DNA of 64,000 nucleotides from Polydactylus sextarius (Eukaryota > Chordata > Actinopteri > Polynemidae), in assembly GCA_016801845.1 (NCBI GenBank), contig CM028923.1:7698501-7762500 (forward strand), read 5' to 3'. How positions within the stretch are numbered: position 1 is the stretch's first letter; every line of letters begins with the position of its first letter. The notes beneath the pieces are model-generated. The model saw nothing but the letters and a program-made list of their open reading frames with translations, ran no database searches and was not told the DNA's origin. Below, in pieces: positions 1-12,102 of this stretch. Made by a program: the position numbers and the translations under genes.

Positions 1-2477
1 TTTCATCATTTTAACAGGCTGGGCTTCTGTTTGTATTTGTAACAACAGAGCCATTGTTGGACATGATAGGTTTATGTAGGTGAAGGAAAACCGAAGTGAA
101 AGAGCACATCCCTCAAGGCTTCCTTTATACTGACAATCTGAGAGAAGGATGTAATGTTAAACTTTTGTTGTCTGATCCTAAAAAAAGCAACTTTAAATAG
201 ACACAAACTCATGGGTTAAAGTCTATGTGCTTATTTCGTGAGAGGCAGAAAATAAGCCTACGGGGACGTATGGGTGTCACACTATCAATAAGGTCAGTAA
301 AGATGTTAAATACTTGAGGGCAGTTAGAATATCTAGAGGTGTTGCTCATGAAACACATAGCTTCAGTGTTAGTCTTTCGCTATTATATAATGTTCTTAGT
401 CATCGAGTGCATATTTAAAAAGCCATAACATGGTTCTTGTTTAAAACAAAGCATTTGGAAACATTACATAGTCATATAGAGTCAAAGCTTGCAATAATAA
501 CCAATTCAGCCAACTAAATCAGCAATCATTAGTGGAAATTGAAGCTTGCTTTTGTTTACTCTTGTGTATCTAAGACCCATTGTCTAAAAAAATGTTTTAA
601 TCTCCAGCGGTAAATCTGCCAATAACATGTTTTTGGCAGGTACCATGACAAGTGGTAATTAAGTGGACGGGGCTCAGGGAACAGAGAAGACTCAAATACA
701 TTAGTCTCTATGTGATCCTGATTTGAGTCGGCCTCTTTATAAATATTCATATTTATAGTGTACACAGCCTCTGTAAAAGCAAGTGATTGCCTATTTTCTG
801 GTATCATGCGTGCCAGTAGTTGCTTTTTCACCCCGTGTAGTAAAACCATTTTGCACCAGTGTTGATAAGATTAAACTTTCTGAATGTTTACTGTTCTGCT
901 GATTAAAGTAATTCTAATTTTGAGACTCAACACAGCTTGTTGCCACCGCAGTGTCTGCGCCTTCACAGATGAGAGGAAAAAAGAGGGGAAAAAAAGCACA
1001 AATGTATTCTGACATTTCAACAATTGTTTCAGGGTTGAGACAACAGTGCAGCAGATGGTGAGACATTACACTCATCTATTTCCTGTGTTCCCAAGCATCA
1101 CTAAATGGCCATTTATGGAAGCCCACTGGCAGGTTAACAAAGGCAAACAGGAAGTGACTAGTTCAAATAGTACTGAGCTGTTGATACAGAAGGTGATTAA
1201 ATTTATATGACAGAAAAGCGGCTGTAAATAAATGAACAATAATCGCGGTTTGAAAGATGCTGGAGAGCCTGAATAAATCATGTGTCAACCTTGAGATAGG
1301 AATTTGGGTAATGTGACATTTTAGATCCATTTCCCTTCCATACCACTTCGTTTAATATTTTTGCTTTGTTTGTTTTTTGTTGATAGGAAATTTCAGTTAT
1401 AGTAGCACATGCTTGTCTGCTTTTGTTTTAATTTTATCTTTATACGAATCTAGTATCTGTTGGCGTTTAAAGCTAACTTACCATAAAGGAGCCCTGAACA
1501 TGAGATAGTGAAGGTAAACGAGGACGGTGAACAGGTGGATGTGCAAGCATTTTTGCTATTTTTTGTAATTCTCTTGCTCTTTAACCTATGACACTTTAAC
1601 ACAAGTTCAATAATTGCTTACCTATTTTATTCTTGGTCATTTTTGTTGTGTTTATCGTTTACTACTTTATTTTAATTAATTTACATTATTTATAGAAATA
1701 TGTAATTGTCAAAAGCAACATGTACACTTTGATTTAAAAAAAAAAAAAAATAACAGTGGAAGAGCAAAACATGAGTTTAGTCAAATCAACCATCAAGTCA
1801 TTACCACTATAGATTAGGGAGCTAAGTGGCTCAGTGTACAGTTGTCGGCTATGAGGTGATTTTAAATCAAATCAAAGGTGACACCCCATGGCAGGTGCCT
1901 GCACTCAAAAACATTATAGCAAATTATAATAAAGAGGCTAGTGATTATGTTAATGTGGGTAAACACTTATTAAACTTGCTCTTTGACAACTCAATTGCTC
2001 AGTAAGTTGGTCAGAAGCCATTCATCCTACAAAACCAAGATGGTAATTGTGCTCAAATGGTCAGTGACAGTAACAGGTGTGACCACTGGAAAACAGCTGC
2101 AGCGTTATGGTTCAATAATTCACCTGCTCATGCCAGTAAGTATAGGGTTAAGAGAAAGGGTATGATATTTCACCACTTTTAAGTTTCCCCATCACTAACT
2201 TCCCTCCATTAAAAGAAAACTCCCAATGCGGATTGCTCTTTTAGCCTGCTGGGGCGAGCAGAGGCAAGAGCGTTGGAGGACCAGCTCGTTATCTGTTCCA
2301 TATGGTCTCGGGGGAAGCAGTATCATTTTATTTTTAGGGGAAGAACGCACTCATGCTAGCACATGCACACACCCGCTGAGAGGAAGCAATTCCATTTCCG
2401 AATACCCCCTGTGTCTTCCAATCCTCCTCCCCCAACACACTTTTATACAGATAGTGCCCTACGAGTCTTAACATGTG
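1..2477. other. Non-coding stretch, no gene seen
   Basis: AT-rich sequence without a convincing coding region; the open frames are 60 to 97 codons and show no recognisable domain. It holds a run of 15 A at 1736-1750. The short sequence at 1810-1850 (gctaagtggctcagtg...) faintly recalls a tRNA-derived SINE head but lacks a clear B box, so it is not annotated separately. Confidence 0.6.
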
Positions 2478-2501
2478 CACACACACACACACACACACAC
2501 A
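2478..2501. repeat. (CA)12 microsatellite
   Basis: Perfect CA dinucleotide run of about 24 bp. Confidence 0.95.
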
Positions 2502-2582
2502 TTTGATTTGCTTTCACACACAAACAACTACAAAAAAGTTTTTCTTGATCTGTCCACAGAGGAATTTATGCAGTATGAGATA

Positions 2583-2915
2583 CAGTCAATTCACAAAATG
2601 TTCAGGCCAATTTGTACACATTATTGTGTTGTAGATTGATTTTCAAATAGATAGCATTCCTGTATTTGCCTATTTGTCTACATTCAATAACCCATAATGA
2701 AAATGTGAAAATGTGTTCCTTTTTAATTGATTTTTTTTTTCAAATCAGAAATTCATTTCATGGAGACCCTTTGAGAGAAAAAAAAAGCGCTCAGATACGT
2801 TCTGTTTGCTTTAACTGTCCTTGACCTGTGTCATTTGTTTTCACTTTGTCCTTATCATCTCTTAAAAAAACTGTAACACAATGGAAAGTGCAAAGTATGT
2901 CTGAATACTTCTATA
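2583..2915. mobile_element. Tc1-like transposon relic (internally deleted)
   Basis: The left end (CAGTCAATTCACAAAATG, preceded by TA) and the middle (aacccataatgaaaatgtga) resemble the terminal region of Tc1/mariner elements common in fish. The right end (ctgtaacacaatgg ... gtctgaatacttc) resembles the opposite terminus in inverse orientation. Only about 330 bp lies between the ends and there is no transposase frame, so this would be a deleted, non-autonomous copy. The boundaries are approximate because both ends are diverged. The family assignment is from memory of the terminal sequence, not from a search. Confidence 0.6.
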
Positions 2916-4909
2916 CTTAATACTAAGGCCTGTATGTAAAATCATTATGTGTTTTAGGTTACATCTTCTCTTTAACAAACTGTTTTGCTATACAGACTGT
3001 GAATCATATTCTACTGCATTAGCATACCTGTTATGTGCAGGATCGCTTCAGTGAATATTAATTCTTATGGTTTCCCTGGTTTCATGCATGTATGTAAAAG
3101 ATATGCATGGATGTATTTTAGCATGTGCACACATGCATGTTAAGTTTGACAACATAATTAAGTTGTTGTGTGCCTGTGCAAATATCAAATTACACTCTGT
3201 GTGTGTATGGGTTGGTGCATGAGCATGCACACCTATGTGAATGCAGCTCGTAGTGTCATGCTGTTAATGTGTCGAACTGAATAACAGGCTGCAGTGTGCA
3301 CGCAGACTTAATGAACTAATGCCGTGTTGGCTAATAGAAAGAGCTACTGTTGAAATCACACGCTCTCAACAGCCTATTAATATAATGGGTCGAATGGGAA
3401 GGAAGGAAAGAGGTGGGAAGGAGGGAGGGGAAGAAGAAAAAAGGGGCGAGGGAGGGAGGAGAAAAGAGAGTGATGGAGGAATACTGATATACTCTAAGTG
3501 GGAGTAGACTGGGGCAAGAGAAAATGAGGGTGGAGCAGTGATAGAGTGAATGTGAGGGAGGATGAATGGACATAAGGGCAGTGCACAGAGGTTACACTGA
3601 GGTCAGTATTAAATATCTATAATGGGATGCTAAGAAGTAAAAGGATGGATAAGACCTTAGGATTTTTAAAATTACTATTTCTGAGTTGGATGATAAAAGA
3701 ACAAAAAGTTTGTGAGTAGTCTAAGTGGTTATGGAGAAAAAATGGTCCAACTTTGTTTAGCAAGCATGCTTTTCAAAAACAAAAAATCATCCTTGAATCC
3801 CTGGAAAAGACATAATGAAAAATGAAATTTAAAGCTGAACGGTGGCTCATTAGTTACAGATCCACAGGCTGGGTTTAAGTAGAAAAGCAAACACAAAACC
3901 ATGGCCCTCATTAACAATCAAACCATGCGAGTGTTTTTGAAACTTAGAAAAAAACATCACCACTGCGAATACTGCTGTTTTGAAGAATTATCAACTTCAA
4001 CTCTTCTCTGCATCCCAGAGGAAGGAGACTGATTAAATGACGACACAACTTGAAGACAGATTGACCAGCTCCATAAAAAGTTTTCAGTGAGTACAAATGC
4101 TCTGCACCGGCCCATATTCACTCTACAGAACCTTTGTCATAGGAAAAGCACTTTTATTGAACCATGAATTGATTTATTGTATTCAGCAAAGCATCTTCCT
4201 TTTCTCCGTTCCTACTGCTTTTTGATATTTTTCATCTATGGGTCTTTAAAATACTCTTTATAGTTGCTGAATAATTAAGTCTTCTATTCTTTTTCTCTGA
4301 CCCTCTGAAAATTCTTCCTTTGGTCGTATTGTTTTCGTTTGCTTTCCTTCCCGTCCTGAATTCGCTTCCTCTATCCACTTTACTTTTATGCTTTTATATA
4401 TCTCTTATCTTCCCATAACAGGAGAGACAAAGACAGATTATCTTTTTATGTCTTTTTCTCTTTCCTTAAGTGTAATTGCTGTCCCTTTCTATTTACAACT
4501 TTTCAGATCATTTTTGGTTGTTTTCACATTTTCCTCTCAACTGTTTTTGCAAAATGCCACGTTGTGTTGAAGTGAACTCATTTGTGCTACAAAAACAAGG
4601 AGTTAAATTAATCATTACTGACGTCTTCACTCACAATAAATGACTGTTAGGAACACTGCATTATACAATACTGGTCCAAACATCTCTTCAGCAGGAAGCT
4701 ACTCTGGTAAATGTCAAATCATGTGTTGCAGCTACAGCAAAGGCAGCTGGCTTGGGACACAAAGTAGTAGAGATGTGTTGTCATATTTGAGCTTAACAGC
4801 ATTCCTGCTGAAAAGACAAAAACAAAAACATCACCCGCTGAATCTTAAAGGTTCGTTCACATAAAATTGGTGGGAAAAAAAAAGGTGTCAAGAGTTAACA
4901 TCGCACAGA
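2916..4909. other. Non-coding stretch, no gene seen
   Basis: AT-rich DNA with no supported gene. The polypurine tract at 3396-3480 is listed separately. Short CA/TG-rich patches near 3120-3230 produce spurious frames. Confidence 0.6.
3396..3480. repeat. Polypurine (GGAA/GGGA) tract
   Basis: About 85 bp almost wholly purine on the plus strand, built from irregular ggaa, ggga and gaag units. It has only four pyrimidine interruptions (3414, 3447, 3471, 3474). Such tracts can adopt H-DNA; here it also generates overlapping low-complexity frames on both strands that are not genes. Confidence 0.85.
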
Positions 4910-5180
4910 TTTCTCTTGTCTCTTTCACCAATCAAAAATGTCCTCGTCCTCCACAGCTGCCTCTGTAGAATACCCTTGGACCTCATCAGCCTCCCTCCTT
5001 GTCATCTCTGCTCCCTCGCTCCCCTGCCGTCAGTCCCCAACTCAAGTACTCTCCTCACTTATTTACACCTCTGTCTCCAACACCCTCTTAGGTATCCTTT
5101 CCCGTCACCCCTCAAAGCTCCAAACACCCACCACCTGCAGACGTCTCCATCCAGACAGGAAGTTGACTCAATCACTTAGA
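4910..5180. repeat. Pyrimidine-rich low-complexity block
   Basis: About 270 bp strongly enriched in C and T on the plus strand (ctcc, ctcctc, cacc runs). Two overlapping frames (87 and 113 codons) run through it and are rich in Ser, Pro and Leu, as expected from this composition rather than from selection for protein. Confidence 0.7.
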
Positions 5181-5404
5181 TTTCAAGCTACTAAAACTGT
5201 GGTGTTTTTAGAGCAGCAGTCATGTAAAAAGCATCGGTCAGTTGTTATAATTAAAGGTTTTGCCCTGACATTTTTGTGACACAACAAAAAAGGCTTGTCT
5301 TCCTTCTTTCAGCAAATGGTTTAGATCCCAAAAACACCCATTTGCCTGCAGCCATCACCCTCTGTTGACCTCTGTTTTAGCTCTAACTTGATACTCATTT
5401 GTAC

Positions 5405-6158
5405 GGAGCCCCCGAAGTGACATGAGAAAAAAAAACATGTACTGAGGACAAACACTGACTATAGTTTTGCGAGATCTTGACTTTCTTTAGCAAGACCTCA
5501 TGTTACCAGCAGGATGTGATCGGACTATATTTTTAAGATATCAATAAAATGCTAACAATACATTTTTATTATTGTTTTCGTGGTAATTTGAATGATTATG
5601 TTAGATAACTTCCCCTAACTGACAGACCGAAGCTAATTTAAGGCAACATTCTACAGATCACCCAGATTATTTATAGTTATCATTGAACTGGACATTGCCA
5701 TTAATAATGAAATGTGACAAGGAAAACGGGACTTCTTTGGTTATGTTGATATTGATGTTATTGTCATTGCGGTTTTCGGTCCTTCATTTCAACTTGCTGT
5801 GGTGTTGCCACTCGGATCAGCTGATGGTGCTTAGCAACAAATTTCTGTTTGGTGATAAGTGATGGGACTACTTGCGGAGTGATATGAACATGAATGAAGA
5901 GGAAAGTTAAAAAGTAAAGAAAGTTAATTTTCCTTGACAGCGGTTTGATATATTAGCAACGGCCTGATACACATAGCAAAGGTCCGTTATCAAAAAATAT
6001 CAGACCACCACAATCCGAACTGCTAAACTCACACTCCAACAGGCACAAATCAAAGACAAAATCTCGCAAATGAAACTGGAGATCTCGCAAAACTATAGTC
6101 AGTGTTTGTCCCCAGTACATGGTTTTTCTTTTTTTTCTCATGTCACCTAAGGGTCTCC
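5405..6158. mobile_element. Non-autonomous DNA transposon with long terminal inverted repeats
   Basis: Positions 5405-5477 reappear in inverse orientation at 6080-6158. Both ends begin GGAG on their own strand, then share GTGACATGAG, an A-run of variable length and a stretch of about 42 bp (catgtactg ... gcgagatct) with a single mismatch. The 754-bp unit encodes no transposase. The flanks 5391-5404 (atactcatttgtac) and 6159-6170 (atacatttgcac) are similar and may be a diverged target-site duplication, though an unusually long one. The superfamily cannot be decided by eye. The near-identity of the arms suggests recent activity or pairing-based homogenisation. Confidence 0.85.
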
Positions 6159-6305
6159 ATACATTTGCACTTCTATCCTTTATTCCCACTATTTAGGTTT
6201 TTGCTACATTCTGTCTTAGTCTGGTTTGTTTTGGGTTGCGTGTTCAAGGACACGGCAAGATGGAGAAACCGAACTACGTTTGTGGAAACTGTGACGGCTG
6301 TTGCT

Positions 6306-6520
6306 TCCTCATATGCCAATGATCCTTCTCCTCCTCCACTCCCCTCCACCTTCCCTCCATTTCCCAACATGAGATCCCATCCTCCCCACGTCATTCTCAC
6401 CAATTCTCACCCTCTCTCTTCGATTCACATCTCCCTTAACAATCTCACATACTCTTTCACACGTTTTTGTTGCTCTGTTCCCTTGTGCCGCTAACTCTCT
6501 CTTATCTCTCTCTGCCCCTC
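6306..6520. repeat. Pyrimidine-rich low-complexity block
   Basis: C/T-rich on the plus strand, with repeated cctcc and ctctctt units. The 130-codon plus frame and the 76- and 84-codon minus frames here reflect composition. Confidence 0.7.
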
Positions 6521-8514
6521 GCTCCATATTTATGTAGTTTAGTTTATGTTTTGTGTTTCTCACTCAGTTTGTAACCCAGAAGAAATTGGGGTTGGATTTA
6601 AGTTAAGTTTGGTCTTAGTATTTAAATGATATATAGTATATGCCAAAGAGGCATTACCTTGAGAGCAAAGGGCAGAGCCAGTCTGACTCCACTTCTCCTC
6701 AGTCAATCAAATTTATATCCTAACACTTGTCACATTTCTTGATGAGCTGTCTACCTTGAAATGGAAACCTAATACTAAAATAATCCAGGAAGAAGAAGCA
6801 GATGGTGAAATCCAACATGCATTGGTACAGTACACAGATACCTTATACGGTATAATTACCATGGCTATGTCAGCTTTGCTGTATCATAATTGTTTTAATT
6901 ATTATTATTAGTAGCATAGTTTTCTCACTTTACTAGCAGAATCCTTAATCGCTAGCTCACATCTCACCTCATAAACTTAACACTTAGTACATGCATTCAA
7001 GAACGTCACTTACATTTTACCTTATGTTTGGTGTCTATGATATAATGATATCTAGACATAGTAATTAAGTTTGCTCCAATATCACTTTTTAATTAACAAT
7101 GTGTTAATGTCTCCGTGTGTTGTGATGTTAAAGAGGTCATTTGTGGTGATTAACCCACAGAGAATTGCCACCTGCCTCTACAGTTCCTCTAAGCTTCACT
7201 GATTATTTTAGCAGCTTTCAGCTCGTTTTTGTTTTACAGCAAAACTTCAGTGTTTCAGTTCATTCTCTTTGGTTTGATGAAAAGTGAAATCAGGCAGATG
7301 GTGAATTAAATTGTGAAGTGTAGCATTTAGCTGATAAAGACATAGTCATTTCCCTCAGGAGTCTTGGAAACCAGACCAGAGCTGAAAAGGCTGAAAAGAG
7401 AATATTGGACTTTGATTCACCAGGTGCACTAAAATACAACTTCATATTAATGCTAATCTTTCCCTAAATCTCCTGGACGTGAACACAGTCGACAGATTGC
7501 TAACACATTCATCATGTTACTTTTTTGCAGTAATATTTCACTGTTATGCTTGCAGTCTTTTTCTGCTGCTACAAATAGGTTAACAAATCATTTATTGCAA
7601 GTTAAGCATATAATTCATAAATGAGCTTGTGTGAACATGAATTAGCTCACAGAATGTGTAAATTATTATGCATATCCGCTGTAATAACATGTAAAACTTC
7701 AAACCTGCTTATATTATTTGACAAACTGTACACAGTGGAGTTTTGGAGTTCAGATGGGCAACCTGTCTGTGTGTTTCTCCTGCTCGACGCCCACCTCCTC
7801 ATCTGTTTCTAATGTAGTTAGTCTCCAGATATTTCAACATTGTTTCACATCTTACTCTCTTAATGATGACAGTAATGAAAGGTGATGGAACTGCTGTCAC
7901 ATACTTGCACTTACTTTCCTTAACTAGGTAAAACTATGGCTAGACACTCTTCCCAAGTCCAGCATCTGCAGCATGATGTCCAGATTACAAACAGACAGTC
8001 TGAACTGCAGAGAGGAATATTGAGTGGATTTAGACACAAATTCTCCAACTCAGCAACAGGAGGCAAAGTCATAATTGGTATTTTGGTCTTCAAATATAAT
8101 CTGAGGTGTTTACCGAGTCAAGTTTAGCCATCCATACTGGCTTAGACTTATCTAAATCACCACAAAGTACCTCTGATATGAAGCAGAGGGAGTTGGGTTT
8201 GCTGGTGAGATCCTAACACCTTTGAGATTCTTCAAGTGTCACAAGGAATGTCAACGGGAAAAATTTGGTTACCATATGTTGTCACGTGATGTCACGCCTA
8301 ATGTCGAATCTTCTTATGTGACCACATCAACAAGTGACAGATTGGCAAATTGTCAGCAACAAAATATTTTGGAAGAGAAATGTCAAAGACACAACACTTG
8401 TCACCTAAAGCATCCTGTAACCCTCCACTGCTTCGTCATTCTTTGTCAGCTCTCTCATCTTGCCCCGGGTCTGATGACTTGGTTTCTTTTCTGTTATTTC
8501 CGGCTGTCTGTCTC
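6521..8514. other. Non-coding stretch, no gene seen
   Basis: AT-rich DNA with no repeat family recognised and no coding region above 63 codons. Confidence 0.6.
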
Positions 8515-8650
8515 AGTCTATCTGTCAGTCTCTTTCTGAGAAGGACAGTAATATGAGTTCTACAGCAGGACACCACACTTGACACGCAACTGACTACAGG
8601 TTTTGTCTATCTGTCACATCTGTCTCTTTTTGAGAGAAGGACAGTAACAT
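8515..8650. repeat. Local direct duplication (two copies)
   Basis: The segment at 8515-8553 (gtctatctgtcagtctcttt, then gagaaggacagtaatat) recurs, slightly expanded, at 8605-8650. The copies start about 90 bp apart and look like a small segmental duplication rather than a mobile element. Confidence 0.7.
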
Positions 8651-8934
8651 CCAGGACACAAAGGTCTTCCTACCTGCCTGTGTCTGTCAATCCAGGCGTC
8701 ATAGGCCCCATTAAAATCCTTTTCACTATGGCACTTGCATTCTGAAGGATAATTAAAATGTTATTTGTCATTTTGACATATATAAGATAATTGCTGCCCT
8801 TCACCACCGTCACTCACAAGACAGAATCACCGTCAACCGCACAATCAACAGCATTTATATGAGGAAAGTAGCTGTTGTCCCACAAGTCAACAAATAACAT
8901 CCTTAGGAAATTTAAAGCGACCAGCTTGACGCTG

Positions 8935-9057
8935 ATTGGAAGGCAGCACTGAACAACCAATCACAGGCTGAAGAAACCCTGCAGGTAGTCAATCATGTAA
9001 GTGGATCAGCACACAGCTGGCTGTTTTATATAAGTGGTGTGTAAACTTTCTGCTGTT
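8935..9057 (+). promoter_or_regulatory. Possible core promoter (CCAAT + TATA)
   Basis: An inverted CCAAT box (attgg, 8935-8939), a CCAAT box (8957-8961) and a TATATAAG box (9027-9034) occur in canonical order, about 70 bp between CCAAT and TATA. This would place a start site near 9057. A second, closer pair (attgg 9119-9123, TATATAAG 9153-9160) follows. The first downstream ATG, at 9096, opens a frame of only 40 codons ending at 9218 with no recognisable similarity. These motifs are short and can arise by chance in AT-rich DNA. Confidence 0.25.
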
Positions 9058-9486
9058 TGCTCATCCTCTGTTGCTCCTACCGTGTTTGATAGCAGATGAA
9101 TCTTTTTCTAAAGCTGTCATTGGTTAAAAATGCTGCATTTCTAACCAGGACTTATATAAGGCACCTGCAAAGATCCAATGTCAAATTACTCAAGCAGGAA
9201 AATGTATTTTACAGTTGATTTGTAACACGTGCGATTATGTTGTTATTCAGTCAAGCATTGTGTAACTTGATGTGTGGAACAGACCACAAAAGGCAGTCGT
9301 GTTTGCGTGTCTTTCATTCTCCCTGTCAATCTGTAGGAACGTCTTTTTCTCGTTCTCTCTCCTATTTTTACACGAGTCTGTCTGTCCGCCTGTCTCATGT
9401 CAACCTGAGAGAGATGCAGCCATCACACATTATCCTGTGATACAGCAATATTCCTCTGGACTGTTATTGAGAAACACCAAAGTGGT

Positions 9487-9523
9487 AAAAAAAAAAAAAA
9501 AAAGAGAGAGAGAGAGAGAGAGA
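9487..9523. repeat. A17(GA)10 compound simple repeat
   Basis: A run of about 17 A joined directly to ten GA dinucleotides. It may be a mutated retroposon tail, but no retroposon body was recognised next to it. Confidence 0.9.
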
Positions 9524-11315
9524 CGCACGACTGTGACCCACTCACAATGACATGGACTCAAGGGAAGAAGAAAAAAAGATGATATGCAGAATGACACCGC
9601 TCTTCACTTCACATCAATTCCGTCTATTCTCTCTCCTTCTGGTATTTGTGTCATAGTTTCCTCATGTCTGGTTCTGTCCTACTCCAGTGAAGTTTATCTT
9701 ATATCAAAGCACATTCTGCTCCATATCACTCGATGCTGCTGTACAACACACACTTCAACCTCTAATATTCTACGACACTTTCACTCTTGCATGGCTAGTA
9801 AAAGAAAAGCTAGTAGTGAGCATGCTAAAATCACACTGCTTGCACTAATTCCATTCTATTGTTTTGTGCTCTCCTCTACGTACAGTATATGTGGAAAGAT
9901 CAGTAGAAAACCAGCATCTGTGTGTTTGTGTTTGTGAAGGCTTTGAAGCTCAGAGTTTGCCGCCTACTGCTGCATCCACACACACCACACCTACGGTATA
10001 TGTATGCAAATATACAAATCCTAAATCACAAATAATACAAAGCACAAAGAAGATTTGTGCGCAGGCGTCTGCAGATACACATACAGCACTCATGTCACAA
10101 CCACATTTCTCTCACACAATGGCACACCCACAGTTGAAGAGGCTGAGAGCGGGGTCAGGGGGAGGTCAACAACATTTTTGAGGGCCCTCTTCGCTTTACA
10201 AATATTAGTGTTTTATTCTTCCTATTCTGTCTCTTCAGATTGTTTCATCAATTCATCAGTGTTATCTTTTCTGGTCACAATATCTGTCACCGCCTCACTT
10301 CACTGATAACATCTTTACAAGGCTGCTTCTGATCACAAACACACAAATATACTGGGTTTGAGTTAAAGTAGGGTAGTTTGATAGGGAAAAAATGAGACTG
10401 AAAAGAGATTTTTTTATTTTAGGTCAAGTGGGCACTGTAGTGAGGGAAAGAGGGGGGGGCAGTAAAAAGGGTTAAGGTTGATTGGGGGAGTTGAAAAAAG
10501 AGAAAGTAGAAGAGAGGAAGTGAGAAAGGGTGAGCGAAAGAGGTAGAGATGTATAATTTATTCCCTCACCATTTCATTAAATATAAATGGGAATTAGAGC
10601 AAGGAGAGACCAACCTGACTTTAGCACATACACACATACACACACACATTCTTGGCAGGGGGATCAACTGTTACAGTGTCTGTCGGTCATTACGTCTTAT
10701 TCCCCCAGTGATGGATGTAACACTTTGTGGCGCTGCAAAATGTGTTTTGGAAATGTGTTTGGAATTGCTTTGTGGCACTGCTGAATGCTTTTGGAATGAG
10801 ATCATAACAGGCTGAGAGCCACTGTAATACCATTGTGGAGCAAGCGGCAGGGAGCCGCTTCAATGTAAATGACTGATTGGTGTGTGTGAGTGTGTGTGTG
10901 CGTGTGCCATTGTGTTGGTGCGTTTCAAGGTGTGTTTCTTATATCTGACAGCTGTATATGTGTGTAATATAGTGGATTGATAACTAGGGATGCAAGTTTT
11001 ATATCACAGAGAGGGACTAATCCACATATGTATTTATGTGTGACACTAACAATTTAGTGTGTGTTTGCAGACGCTGACAAGTGCAATTTCGCACTAAGTG
11101 GGAATGTTAGATGGTTTGTCACCTGCATTGTGCTGTCAGCTGTGCAAACCGCACCTCAGAAAGAAATCTGATTTTCTCTGGATATGCATTATGACGGTAG
11201 AGATTTAAAGCCATGGTTTTTCGGGATATTGCTGCAACACAGCAGATGATTGCAGAGAAGAGGTTTCTGACACAACTTCACTAACTTTCAAGGTGCACAG
11301 AGAAGGTAAAAAAAA
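9524..11315. other. Non-coding stretch with simple-sequence patches
   Basis: No supported gene. It contains a purine-rich patch with eight consecutive G (about 10390-10550), an imperfect CA patch (10625-10650) and an imperfect TG patch (10880-10910). Confidence 0.6.
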
Positions 11316-11494
11316 GTGTAAAGAGGTCAAATCTCCAGCAACATTTGTAGGGAACATTTACAGGGAACATTTTTTGTTGCACTGACATTTGTGGCCTTCA
11401 TCAGGGTCAAAACCCCAAACTGAAATGTGGTAATTTAACAATAATAGTGGTCTATACAACATACTACACACTGCTGGAGTTTTGACCTCTTCAC
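11316..11494. repeat. Small inverted-repeat element (MITE-like)
   Basis: The arm at 11316-11343 (gtgtaaagaggtcaaatctc...) is matched in inverse orientation by 11470-11494 (actgctggagttttgacctc...), about 22 of 26 positions agreeing. The 120-bp interior contains a short duplication (gggaacatt twice, 11350-11370) and, on the minus strand, cctgatgaaggcc, a string I recall from dispersed fish repeats. There is no coding capacity. The class is unknown; it may be a foldback element or a fragment of a larger transposon. Confidence 0.55.
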
Positions 11495-12057
11495 AAAAAC
11501 AACAACCAGTTTATGATATTTGTTACTATCCTGTAAAGCGAAAAAAGAAAAAAAAAACCTACCTGGAGTATGTTGGCGATGCTAATCTGTAAGTGTTTAC
11601 TTTTAAACACAGCCTGTTAACATATAGAGTGATCCGAGCAGCAACAAATAACATCAAACATCTTTGATATTAACAGCTTGACATTTACAGAAGTCTTCAC
11701 CAAGTCTGTAGAGTACAAGCTTCTACGATTTAAAGCCAAATAAGAGTGATATTTCTGAATTCAGCAGGACAATAAGATATTTTGGAAAATGTGTGATAGC
11801 TTATGTGCCTTAAAGGGTCCATAACTACTGAAGCGTATATAGCTGACGCACACACACTCAGACAGACAGAACTGTCAAGTATTAGAGCTGCTGTAATCCC
11901 TGCCCAAAACTCACAGGCCCCCAGGCCATCCAGGATTAATCAATGGGTCTCAGCATTATCGATCCAGGACATGGATGCCAGCCATGCATAGATAAAGCAG
12001 GTGTGATCCTTTGCCTTGTGGCCCAAGTTCGCTTGAAACTTTAGACTGACACACAAT

Positions 12058-12060
<3 letters not shown>

Positions 12061-12099
<39 letters not shown>
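12061..12099. repeat. (AC)19 microsatellite
   Basis: Perfect 39-bp AC run. Confidence 0.97.

Positions 12100-12102
<3 letters not shown>

Noticed and set aside
1806..1900. Sequence resembling a tRNA-derived SINE head (ggctcagtg)
   Set aside because: No clear B box, no tail and no flanking duplication.
11376..11407. Minus-strand cctgatgaaggcc resembling the CUGAUGA box of a hammerhead ribozyme
   Set aside because: The partner GAAA box and a paired stem II are absent (gcaac is found instead), so no ribozyme is supported.
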